Assembly: GCA_045629725.1 (NCBI GenBank)
Contig: JAZQRT010000155.1
Span: 1 to 5,973, forward strand
From: SIG714 sp045629725
Lineage (GTDB): Bacteria; Bacillota; Clostridia; Oscillospirales; CAG-272
Length of the DNA: 5,973 bases
Reading direction: 5' to 3'
The notes below the pieces were generated by a model. It searched no databases. It saw only the letters and a program-made list of their open reading frames with translations, and was not told where the DNA came from. This document shows, piece after piece, positions 1-5,747 of this stretch. Within the stretch, counting starts at the first letter, position 1, and every line of letters begins with the position of its first letter. The position numbers and the translations under genes were made by a program.

Positions 1-305
1 AGCGTGACGTTTCACCCTTATAATGAATGGTAGTACGAATAAATATGATAATAAAACCTTTTTTATTAAAGTTTTTTGGCTTACCTTTTTTACAAAAAAG
101 GAAGCGTGACGTTTCTCCCATATAATGAATGGTAGTACGAATAAATATGATAATAAAACCTTTTTTATTAAAGTTTTTTGGCTTACCTTTTTTACAAAAA
201 AGGAAGCGTGACGTTTCACCCATATAATGAATGGTAGTACAAATAAATGTGATAATAAAACCTTTTTTATTAAAGTTTTTTGGCTTACCTTTTTTACAAA
301 AAAGG
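1..305. repeat. Three-copy 102-bp tandem repeat array
   Basis: Three head-to-tail units start at 1, 103 and 205, so the period is exactly 102 bp. Comparing the copies by eye I find only four variable columns (unit positions 14, 18, 37 and 45). The second half of the unit, about 46-101, is invariant. Each unit opens with AGCGTGACGTTTC, carries a TATAAT hexamer at unit position 19-24, and contains two CCTTTTTT tracts (unit 57-64 and 84-91) followed by one AAAAAAGG (94-101). The second tract and AAAAAAGG form a hairpin, extended by GCTT/AAGC with a bulged A where another copy follows. The array lacks a believable coding frame. It lies immediately 3' of the minus-strand zinc-ribbon gene and begins at the window edge, so the copy number is a minimum. 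Function is unknown; it could be a minisatellite-like intergenic expansion or a repeated RNA element. Confidence 0.95.
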
Positions 306-309
306 TAAG
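284..309. repeat. Perfect 12-bp inverted repeat abutting a stop codon
   Basis: CTTACCTTTTTT (284-295) and AAAAAAGGTAAG (298-309) are perfect inverse complements separated by AC. The right arm touches the TAA stop (310-312, minus strand) of the zinc-ribbon gene. This is the last hairpin of the tandem array. Here the arm ends GGTAAG rather than the GGAAGC of the internal copies, which removes the bulge. As a minus-strand transcript terminator it is imperfect, because the stem is mostly A-U and is followed by CCAAAAAAC rather than a T-run. It may instead stabilise or cap the 3' end of the mRNA. Confidence 0.7.
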
Positions 310-621
310 TTAATCCTTAAATGGGCTGTTACAATGGGGGCAGACCTTGGCACGCTTGTCAACAAGAGCGCGGCAAACTGTGCAGTATTTTTTATTTTTT
401 GGTGTTTCGCCGTCAATGTGCTTAGCAACGGAGAACATATCGTCGTCCTCATAACTCATTTTAAGAAGCTTAGAGGAACGCTCACGTTCTTTTTTTACAA
501 GATTGTGCTTTTGAATAGTATTTGCAATTATCATTGTGATGATAAGAATGGCTATAACGAAGAAAAGTATCACCCAAAAATACTTAAATAAAATAACAAG
601 AAGATTTTCAATAGTTCCCAT
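310..621 (-). CDS. Small membrane protein with C-terminal zinc ribbon
   Basis: The product is 103 residues from the ATG at 621. That start is preferred over an upstream in-frame ATG at 666 because GGAGGT (626-631 on the minus strand) lies 4 nt before it and the upstream -10 box lies inside the longer reading. Residues about 7-34 are a continuous hydrophobic stretch (LVILF, FFVIAILIITMII), one membrane segment. Residues 38-55 are strongly basic, so they probably lie on the cytoplasmic side. The C-terminus has paired cysteines C80-x2-C83 and C94-x2-C97 (ending CPHC), the pattern of a small zinc ribbon of the zinc_ribbon_2/DZR kind. Such proteins are common in Firmicutes and mostly uncharacterised; the ribbon suggests protein or nucleic-acid binding near the membrane. 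It is divergent from hisS and alone in its unit, with the tandem array at its 3' side. No specific function can be assigned. Confidence 0.8.
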   Translation of the reverse strand: MGTIENLLVILFKYFWVILFFVIAILIITMIIANTIQKHNLVKKERERSSKLLKMSYEDDDMFSVAKHIDGETPKNKKYCTVCRALVDKRAKVCPHCNSPFKD

Positions 622-688
622 ATAGACCTCCGAATGATATCTGTTTACAAGTACATTATAATACATAATTATTTAAATAAAATAACAA
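584..688. repeat. 16-bp direct repeat, one copy coding and one in the promoter region
   Basis: TTAAATAAAATAACAA occurs exactly at 584-599 and again at 673-688, offset by 89 bp. The first copy lies inside the minus-strand membrane-segment codons. The second lies upstream of that gene's -10 box, where its -35 would be. The sequence is low-complexity, so chance or a small local duplication are both possible. Confidence 0.6.
626..660 (-). promoter_or_regulatory. -10 box and ribosome site of the zinc-ribbon gene
   Basis: On the minus strand a consensus TATAAT (655-660) is followed, about 24 nt further on, by GGAGGT (626-631) and then the ATG at 621. Transcription would begin near 648, giving a leader of about 27 nt. 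I find no good -35 at 16-18 nt spacing (the candidate around 678-683 reads ATTTTA), so the promoter may be weak or activator-dependent. Confidence 0.5.
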
Positions 689-708
689 AAAAGTAAATTT
701 ATTTACTA

Positions 709-737
709 TTGACAATGAATGAAAAAACATATACAAT
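709..737 (+). promoter_or_regulatory. Sigma-A promoter of the hisS operon
   Basis: TTGACA (709-714) is followed by a 17-nt spacer and TACAAT (732-737), one base from the -10 consensus. Transcription should start near 744, leaving a leader of only about 24 nt before the hisS ATG. That is far too short for a T-box or another tRNA-sensing riboswitch, which many Firmicutes aminoacyl-tRNA synthetase genes carry. Expression is therefore probably constitutive or controlled at initiation. Confidence 0.85.
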
Positions 738-767
738 ATAGATAATTAATAATTTGAGGAAAAAAAC

Positions 768-2126
768 ATGAGTAAAGAAAAAATTATGCCCAAAACTCTT
801 TCGGGAATGATGGAGCTTTTGCCGAAGGAGCAGTTGAAATTTGAACAGATAAAGAGAACCCTTGAGGACGTATACCGCCTTTACGGATTTCTTCCTCTTG
901 ATACACCCGTTCTTGAGGCATCAAGCGTGCTTCTTGCAAAGGCAGGAGGAGAAACGGAAAAGCAGATATACCGTTTTTCAAAAGGCGATAACGATATGAC
1001 AATGCGCTTCGACCTTACAGTACCCCTTGCAAAGTACGTAGCAAAGAACGCAGGCGAGCTTTCCTTCCCCTTCAGAAGATATCAGATCGGAAAGGTTTAC
1101 CGCGGAGAGCGCGCGCAGAAGGGAAGATTCAGAGAATTTTATCAAGCGGATATCGATATCATCGGCGACGGAAAGCTTTCCGTTTTGAATGACGCTGAGA
1201 TACCCTCGATGATATATGATATATTCACGCGCCTCGGACTTGATGATTTCACCATCAGGATCAACAACAGAAAGGTACTCAGTGGATTTTACGAGATCCT
1301 TTCTCTTTCCGAGAAGTCACAGGATATTATGAGAACTGTTGACAAGATCGAAAAGATAGGCAAGGAAAAGGTTATTTCCGAGCTTTTGCTCCTTGAGATA
1401 CCCATGGCGGACTGCGAGAAGATCGTGGACTTTATTGCCCCCACTGCATCAAACGAGGAATCCTTTGCAAAGCTTGAGGCGTACCTTGGAAAGAACGAGG
1501 TATACGATACGGGCGTGGGTGAGCTTAAGACGGTCATTGAATCTATCGGAGTGTTCGGAGTACCCGAGAAGAATTATAAGGTAGATCTTTCAATCGCAAG
1601 AGGACTTGACTATTATACAGGTACGGTGTACGAAACCACCTTCAACCGCCATCCCGAGATCGGAAGCATCTGCTCAGGAGGTAGATATGATGAGCTTGCG
1701 TCCTTCTATACCGACCGCCACCTGCCCGGAGTTGGAATCTCCATCGGTCTTACAAGACTTTTCTATATTCTCAGCGAAATGGACTACGTATCCGAAGCAT
1801 ACGTTGCTCCCGCTGACGTAATGATACTTCCCATGGTAGAGGATAACTCTTACGTTATCGGACTTTCATCAAAGCTCCGCCGTATGGGCATCAAGACACA
1901 GATCAGCACTGAGGGCGGTAAAATGAAATCAAGACTCAACTATGCAAACCGGCTTGGAATTCCTTTCGTTATCTTCGTTGGAGAGGACGAAATGGCATCG
2001 GGCAATATAACCCTTAAGAATATGGAAAGCGGAGCGCAGGGACAGTTCGACTTTGATGCGGCTGCTGAAAATATTATTTCATACGTTAATAGCAAAAATG
2101 CAACAAAAATTATAAATTTGAAATGA
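768..2126 (+). CDS. hisS: Histidine--tRNA ligase (HisRS)
   Basis: This is a cytoplasmic class II aminoacyl-tRNA synthetase that charges tRNA-His with histidine using ATP. The product is 452 residues, slightly longer than the roughly 420-430 of common bacterial HisRS. Visible signatures are motif 2 around 104-132 (YRGERAQKGRFREF, with class II arginine R112), the histidine-specific HisA element at 278-288 (RGLDYYTGTVYE), the HisB-like SGGRYDEL at 303-310, and motif 3 around 321-332 (GVGISIGLTRLF, with R330). Residues about 349-452 form the C-terminal anticodon-binding domain. The DYYTGT form and the MRFDLTVPLAKY segment resemble the archaeal/eukaryotic-like HisRS branch more than the E. coli type (DYYNRT), judging from memory of the family. 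The start is backed by GAGG at 756-759, 8 nt upstream. It is the first gene of a three-gene unit, and the next gene starts 11 nt after its stop. Confidence 0.97.
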   Translation: MSKEKIMPKTLSGMMELLPKEQLKFEQIKRTLEDVYRLYGFLPLDTPVLEASSVLLAKAGGETEKQIYRFSKGDNDMTMRFDLTVPLAKYVAKNAGELSFPFRRYQIGKVYRGERAQKGRFREFYQADIDIIGDGKLSVLNDAEIPSMIYDIFTRLGLDDFTIRINNRKVLSGFYEILSLSEKSQDIMRTVDKIEKIGKEKVISELLLLEIPMADCEKIVDFIAPTASNEESFAKLEAYLGKNEVYDTGVGELKTVIESIGVFGVPEKNYKVDLSIARGLDYYTGTVYETTFNRHPEIGSICSGGRYDELASFYTDRHLPGVGISIGLTRLFYILSEMDYVSEAYVAPADVMILPMVEDNSYVIGLSSKLRRMGIKTQISTEGGKMKSRLNYANRLGIPFVIFVGEDEMASGNITLKNMESGAQGQFDFDAAAENIISYVNSKNATKIINLK

Positions 2127-2137
2127 GGTAAATTACA

Positions 2138-3139
2138 ATGGATGTTTTCAAGAAACTTATGACAACTCTGTCTGTATCGGGCAGAGAGCATGCGCTCACA
2201 GTAGTTATCGAGGATATGATCAAGGGTCACGTTGACAGTATCAAGAGAGATAACATGGGCAACCTTATCGCATTCAAAAAGGGTACTGCAGAAAACGCTA
2301 AAAAGCTTATGCTTGCAGGACATATGGATGAGATCGGTTTTATCGTAACGCATATCCAGGATAACGGATATATCAGGATCAGCTCCATCGGTGGTATCAG
2401 CTATACAGCGGCTGCATTTGGAAACGTAATTTTCGAAAACGGCACAAAGGGTGTGATCGTTCCCGAAGCAGGCGTTGGCGGCGGAGATTATAATCAGTCG
2501 AAATTTGTTATCGATATCGGCGCTAAGGACAAGAAGACAGCCATGACAAAGGTTAACGTAACCGACGTATGCGCTATGGTTCCTCACTGCGAAAGACTTA
2601 TGGGCGGTGTATATTCAGGACGTCCCTTTGACGATAAGCTCGGATGCGCAATAATGATCAGAGCTATCCTCACAGGCTGTGAATGTGCAAACGATACCTA
2701 CTTCGTATTCACTGTACAAGAGGAGGTTGGATGCCGCGGCTCCAAGACTGCTGCATATGCCATCATGCCCGATTTCGGTATTGCATATGACGTAACGGGA
2801 ACAGGTGACGCACAGGGAGCAAAGCCCATGGAGGTTCGCCTTGGAAACGGTGCGGCACTTAAGGTAAAGGATTCATCCGTTATTTGTGATATTGATTTTG
2901 TAAAGGCTATCGAAAAGATCGCAAAGGAAAAAAAGATCCCCTATCAGCTTGAGATCCTTGAGGGCGGCGGAACAGATACGTCTTCAATGCAGATGACAGG
3001 CTGCGGTGCAAAGACAACAGCACTTTCCGTACCTACAAGATACATTCACTCCATCAATGAGACCATCAACAAGAAGGACTACGATGCGTGTGTTGATCTT
3101 ACAGTAGAGATACTCAAGACAGACCTTAACAATATCTGA
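2138..3139 (+). CDS. M42 family metallopeptidase (glutamyl/leucyl-type aminopeptidase)
   Basis: The product is a 333-residue dinuclear-metal aminopeptidase of the M42 (TET/PepA/FrvX/YsdC) family, which trims N-terminal residues from short peptides in the cytoplasm, usually as a tetrahedral dodecamer. All expected catalytic positions can be matched: H62 with D64 (LAGHMDEIGF), the bridging D165 of FDDKLG, general base E195 and ligand E196 (VQEEVGCRG), D218 of YDVTG, and H304 (RYIHSINE). GGGTDTSSMQ at 276-285 is also typical. The insertion between the first ligand and residue 150 is the PDZ-like domain used in oligomerisation. Substrate preference cannot be read from sequence, and older annotations call such proteins endoglucanase M. 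GAGG at 2125-2128 overlaps the hisS stop codon and sits 9 nt before the ATG, so translation is probably coupled to hisS. The DVTGTGD segment is a slight variant of the usual DVTHAxD. Confidence 0.95.
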   Translation: MDVFKKLMTTLSVSGREHALTVVIEDMIKGHVDSIKRDNMGNLIAFKKGTAENAKKLMLAGHMDEIGFIVTHIQDNGYIRISSIGGISYTAAAFGNVIFENGTKGVIVPEAGVGGGDYNQSKFVIDIGAKDKKTAMTKVNVTDVCAMVPHCERLMGGVYSGRPFDDKLGCAIMIRAILTGCECANDTYFVFTVQEEVGCRGSKTAAYAIMPDFGIAYDVTGTGDAQGAKPMEVRLGNGAALKVKDSSVICDIDFVKAIEKIAKEKKIPYQLEILEGGGTDTSSMQMTGCGAKTTALSVPTRYIHSINETINKKDYDACVDLTVEILKTDLNNI

Positions 3140-3158
3140 TCGGAGAACTCAGTATATA

Positions 3159-4409
3159 ATGGAATTCAGCAAAAAACTTACCGATCTCTGCCGTGAGGCA
3201 GAGGTCGTTTTAGCGGACAAATTCAAGGAGCTTGAGGAGATATCCTTCCGTAATACCGTTAAGGTTATGGACTCCTTTGCCCGTCATACAGTGAACGAAA
3301 CCTATTTTGCGCCCACAAGCGGATACGGATACGGCGACCGCGGACGCGATACCCTTGACCTTATTTATGCCGACGTTTTCGGCGCGGAGGCGGCGTTTGT
3401 AAGACATAATATCGTAAACGGCACACAGGCTCTTGCCATTGGGCTTTACGGACTTCTCCGTCCGGGGGACACTCTCCTTTCCGTTGCGGGCAAGCCCTAT
3501 GATACTCTTGAGGAGGTCATAGGAATCGTTGGCAAGGAGGGGGACGGCTCACTTCGTGATTTCGGTGTTTCCTACCGTCAGACTGAGCTTACAAAGGATG
3601 GCGACTTCGATTACGATGCCATCGAAAAGGAACTCACCTCGGACGTAAAAGTCGTGTTCATTCAGCGCTCCAAGGGATACCTCAATCGTAAGACACTTTC
3701 GGTTCGTCAGATCGGAGAGCTTGTAAAATTTGTGAAGGCAAGAAGCAACGCTTATATCTACGTTGATAACTGCTATGGCGAGTTCGTTGAGGACCTTGAG
3801 CCAACAAACGTGGGCGTTGACCTTATGGCAGGCTCTCTTATCAAGAATCCGGGCGGCGGCATGGCTGAAAGCGGAGGATATCTTGCGGGAAGCCGTAAGG
3901 CTGTGGAGCTTGCGTCCTATAGACTCACGACCGTGGGCGTCGGATGCGAGGTCGGTGCAACTCTCAATCAGAACAAGAGCATGTACAAGGGATTTTTCTA
4001 TGCTCCCCACACAGTTTGCCAAGCCCTTAAAACAGCGGCACTTGCATCGTACATATTCTCAAAGCTCGGCTTTTTCGTTGAGCCTTCCTATAACGATACA
4101 AGATACGATATAATTCAAATGGTGACACTCGGAAAGCCTGAGTATCTCTGTGCATTCTGCGAGGGAATACAAGCAGGCTCACCCGTTGATGCCCACCTTA
4201 CTCCCGAGCCTTGGGATATGCCGGGATATCAGCATCAGGTTATCATGGCGGCAGGAACCTTCGTCAGCGGAGCGTCCATCGAGCTTTCGGCGGACGGACC
4301 TATGAAGGAGCCATATAACGTGTATTTCCAAGGCGCCCTTACCTATGAAAGCGGTAAGCTCGGAATTTTATCCGCAGCAAAACGCCTTATGGATGCTATG
4401 GAGAAATAA
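3159..4409 (+). CDS. YnbB-type PLP-dependent methionine gamma-lyase family protein
   Basis: The product is a 416-residue fold-type I PLP enzyme of the family called aluminium resistance protein, YnbB or methionine gamma-lyase family (Pfam Met_gamma_lyase), distantly related to cystathionine beta/gamma lyases. Family signatures run throughout: STGYGY-like TSGYGYGDRGRD (53-64), LRPGD (100-104), PYDTLEEVIG (113-122), QRSKGY (169-174), VDNCYGEF (202-209, where D203 should contact the PLP ring nitrogen), and SLIKNPGGG (226-234), where K229 is the likely Schiff-base lysine. PGYQHQVIMAAGTF and GASIELSADGP near the C-terminus are also characteristic. The phosphate-site segment reads NGTQAL where most members, as I recall them, have SGTHA. 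The likely reaction is alpha,gamma- or alpha,beta-elimination on a sulfur amino acid, but substrates of this subfamily are poorly established. The ribosome site GGAG (3142-3145) is 13 nt from the ATG, unusually far, so coupling to the gene upstream may matter. It is the last gene of the hisS unit. Confidence 0.93.
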   Translation: MEFSKKLTDLCREAEVVLADKFKELEEISFRNTVKVMDSFARHTVNETYFAPTSGYGYGDRGRDTLDLIYADVFGAEAAFVRHNIVNGTQALAIGLYGLLRPGDTLLSVAGKPYDTLEEVIGIVGKEGDGSLRDFGVSYRQTELTKDGDFDYDAIEKELTSDVKVVFIQRSKGYLNRKTLSVRQIGELVKFVKARSNAYIYVDNCYGEFVEDLEPTNVGVDLMAGSLIKNPGGGMAESGGYLAGSRKAVELASYRLTTVGVGCEVGATLNQNKSMYKGFFYAPHTVCQALKTAALASYIFSKLGFFVEPSYNDTRYDIIQMVTLGKPEYLCAFCEGIQAGSPVDAHLTPEPWDMPGYQHQVIMAAGTFVSGASIELSADGPMKEPYNVYFQGALTYESGKLGILSAAKRLMDAMEK

Positions 4410-4430
4410 TAAAGCAATAATAAAAACGGC

Positions 4431-4466
4431 TTGATGATCTTACGGTCCGATCAATTTGTTTTTTAT
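4431..4466 (+). terminator. Rho-independent terminator of the hisS operon
   Basis: TTGATGATC (4431-4439) can pair with GGTC and ATCAA (4444-4454) around a TTAC loop, leaving a CG bulge and including one G-T pair. TTTGTTTTTTATATTT follows directly. It lies 22 nt after the lyase stop. The stem is imperfect, but the T-run and placement make a terminator the best reading. Confidence 0.65.
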
Positions 4467-4471
4467 ATTTG

Positions 4472-4595
4472 TAGTGACCGACGGTCTCTCCCACCAAAAA
4501 ATGTGTATAAGCGGACAGTGAATGCACTGCACGAAATGCCTTCCCTTACACAAGGGAGCATCCCGCCCGAGCTTTCTGTGTGGTTAGGAAATAAC
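4472..4595. other. Non-coding spacer with small inverted repeats
   Basis: No convincing gene lies here; the short open frames have no ribosome site or coding character. Three compact inverted repeats are visible: GACCG/CGGTC at 4476-4486 around a single A, CAGTG/CACTG at 4516-4529 around AATG, and TCCCTT/AAGGGA at 4542-4557 around ACAC. The base composition is richer in G+C than the flanking promoter DNA. It may be the decayed remnant of a small palindromic intergenic element, but no target-site duplication or intact ends can be seen. Confidence 0.4.
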
Positions 4596-4624
4596 TTGAC
4601 ATTTTTATTTGTATCTAATATAAT
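4596..4624 (+). promoter_or_regulatory. Consensus sigma-A promoter of the lipoprotein gene
   Basis: TTGACA (4596-4601), a 17-nt spacer and TATAAT (4619-4624) match the housekeeping consensus in all twelve bases. The start of transcription should be near 4631, giving a leader of about 40 nt. No operator-like palindrome overlaps the boxes, so strong unregulated transcription is the simplest expectation. Confidence 0.88.
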
Positions 4625-4659
4625 GTTCATAGAAAATAATTGAAAATGCCGCTCTAATG

Positions 4660-4667
4660 AAGGAGGG
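4660..4667 (+). promoter_or_regulatory. Strong ribosome site that bears on the lipoprotein start
   Basis: AAGGAGGG matches the anti-Shine-Dalgarno sequence almost fully. Two consecutive ATG codons follow at 4671 and 4674. Counted from the end of AAGGAGG (4666), the first is 4 nt away and the second 7 nt, so the second ATG has the more usual spacing. The products differ by one methionine. Confidence 0.75.
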
Positions 4668-4670
4668 ATA

Positions 4671-5657
4671 ATGATGCGGAAAAGACACTTGAAAAGAATT
4701 TCTGCTTTTATATTGTTTACTCTGTTAATTTTGACGGGCTGTTCGCAAAACAAAAGTGTTTCCACCGAAGCACAGGGACCAACACCGATACCAACACAAA
4801 CCTCAACACCGGAGCCTTCTGAAACTTCAGCCACACAGAGCGACAATTTTGAGGATGTTTACTTGACCTTGGATTCGATCAAAAAATCCGAGGACGGAGG
4901 TAAGGAAATAATAATAGCGTGGCATAACGGGACGGACAAGGAAATTCAGTACGGTGAAAATTTCAGTGTGTATTTAGTAAGCGGCAGTGGAATAAATCAA
5001 AGCTTGAAGTATAGAAGCGAGTTAAAAGAAGAAACGTGGACTAAGGTTTCTCCATATTCGCAAAAGCGATCATTATATAAGGCAGATGATGCTTCTTTCT
5101 GGGAGAAAGGTGAATATCTTATTTTTTGCGAATTTTACGGCGAGGACGGTAATGCGTATAAAGTAAGGTTGGAATTCACGCTAAGAAGGGGAATACCCGA
5201 TCCATCGGAAATAGTGCCGCCGGGTGAATATCACGAATCAACTCAGGTTCGTCTACCTTATTTTGAGGAAACGGTCAGAGATGAAATGCTGAAAATGGCT
5301 GTGAACCGGTATAATACGGGAGATCACCGTCCGCTTTTCATGTTCAATACCTATGATGAATATGAAAAATTCAAAGGTGTTATTGGCGTGACGAACAACG
5401 AGAACATGGCGTACGATAAAGAATTTTTTGAGGAAAATACACTTTTTGCTGTTTATACAAGGGGTAGCGGCTCGCATAATTATGAAGTAAAGACCCTTGA
5501 TATTGACGGCGAAAATATGTGTATCTATATCTACAATTTAAACGATCCTGATTTTGGCAGCGATGATGACGTAACCAAGCTCGTTCTTGTGGAGCTTGAA
5601 AAATCAAGGATCAAGGATTGTACAGCTTTTGATGCAATAATGTTCCGTCCCATGTAA
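4671..5657 (+). CDS. Putative lipoprotein of unknown function, two-domain
   Basis: The product is 328 residues (327 if the second ATG is used). Residues 3-9 are basic, 10-21 are hydrophobic, and LTGC ends at C24, a clear lipobox. The mature protein should be lipid-anchored on the outer face of the membrane. Residues 36-57 are a Pro/Thr/Ser-rich linker. Residues about 58-172 (VYLTLDSI, IIIAWHNGTDKEIQYG, W..V, KGEYLIFCEFYG) look like a beta-sandwich similar to the bacterial Ig-like domains of clostridial lipoproteins. The C-terminal part, about 200-328, has YDEYEKFKG, YDKEFFEENTLFAVY, GSGSHNYEV and LVLVELEKS. That arrangement recurs in uncharacterised Firmicutes lipoproteins and is loosely reminiscent of the PrcB-type protease-inhibitor fold. 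No enzymatic motif is evident. It has its own promoter and terminator, so it is monocistronic. Codon use is visibly more AT-rich than in the hisS operon. Ligand and role are unknown. Confidence 0.85.
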   Translation: MMRKRHLKRISAFILFTLLILTGCSQNKSVSTEAQGPTPIPTQTSTPEPSETSATQSDNFEDVYLTLDSIKKSEDGGKEIIIAWHNGTDKEIQYGENFSVYLVSGSGINQSLKYRSELKEETWTKVSPYSQKRSLYKADDASFWEKGEYLIFCEFYGEDGNAYKVRLEFTLRRGIPDPSEIVPPGEYHESTQVRLPYFEETVRDEMLKMAVNRYNTGDHRPLFMFNTYDEYEKFKGVIGVTNNENMAYDKEFFEENTLFAVYTRGSGSHNYEVKTLDIDGENMCIYIYNLNDPDFGSDDDVTKLVLVELEKSRIKDCTAFDAIMFRPM

Positions 5658-5670
5658 TAAAAAATGAAGC

Positions 5671-5709
5671 AAAAAGCGCACCTTTGTCCATGGACAAAAG
5701 TGCGTTTTT
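5671..5709. terminator. Bidirectional Rho-independent terminator between convergent units
   Basis: CGCAC-C-TTTGTCC (5677-5689) pairs with GGACAAA-A-GTGCG (5692-5704), 12 pairs with one C/A mismatch. It is followed on the plus strand by TTTTTA and preceded by AAAAAG, which becomes CTTTTT on the minus strand. It can therefore end both the lipoprotein transcript, whose stop lies 19 nt before the stem, and the tRNA transcript coming from the right. Confidence 0.9.
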
Positions 5710-5724
5710 ATCTTTCTTCTTTTA

Positions 5725-5742
5725 GGCGAGGTTTACCTCGCC
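5725..5742. repeat. Perfect 8-bp inverted repeat 3' of the tRNA
   Basis: GGCGAGGTTTACCTCGCC has perfect 8-bp arms around TT. It lies 5 nt beyond the tRNA CCA end and between that tRNA and the bidirectional terminator. On the plus strand it is followed by GCTTTTGG, on the minus strand by TAAAAGAAG, so it lacks a good T-run in either direction. It may be a secondary terminator or a structure that assists 3' processing of the tRNA. Confidence 0.6.
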
Positions 5743-5747
5743 GCTTT

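Noticed and set aside
19..228. TATAAT in every repeat unit (19-24, 121-126, 223-228) as a promoter
   Set aside because: For the two copies with enough upstream sequence, no -35-like hexamer lies 16-18 nt upstream (the area reads AAGGAA), and no gene follows in the plus direction. The hexamer alone is expected in AT-rich DNA.
1..305. CRISPR array
   Set aside because: The units are contiguous and identical over the full 102 bp, with no repeat/unique-spacer alternation.
280..591. Plus-strand open frame of 103 codons
   Set aside because: It starts inside the tandem array, has no ribosome site, and is antisense to the zinc-ribbon gene, which has clear motifs and GGAGGT before its start.
622..666. 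Longer form of the zinc-ribbon protein starting at 666
   Set aside because: The extra 15 residues are encoded by DNA that contains the TATAAT box and the GGAGGT site. The ATG at 621 has the ribosome site in the right place.
738..767. T-box riboswitch upstream of hisS
   Set aside because: The promoter at 709-737 leaves only about 24 nt of leader, with no room for the T-box stem I, specifier loop or terminator.
1940..2587. Minus-strand open frame of 215 codons
   Set aside because: It is antisense across the hisS/M42 junction, with no ribosome site and no recognisable domain. The two plus-strand genes are unambiguous.
3549..4022. Minus-strand open frame of 157 codons
   Set aside because: It is a shadow of the YnbB-type lyase, whose family motifs cover the same DNA on the plus strand.
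4431..4643. Plus-strand open frame of 70 codons before the lipoprotein
   Set aside because: It begins within the operon terminator, runs through the consensus promoter, and lacks a ribosome site.
4463..4846. Minus-strand open frame of 127 codons
   Set aside because: It overlaps the promoter, ribosome site and signal peptide region of the lipoprotein. Its composition reflects the antisense of the Pro/Thr linker.
5380..5607. Minus-strand frames under the lipoprotein C-terminus, also 5253-5477
   Set aside because: They are antisense shadows without ribosome sites or motifs.
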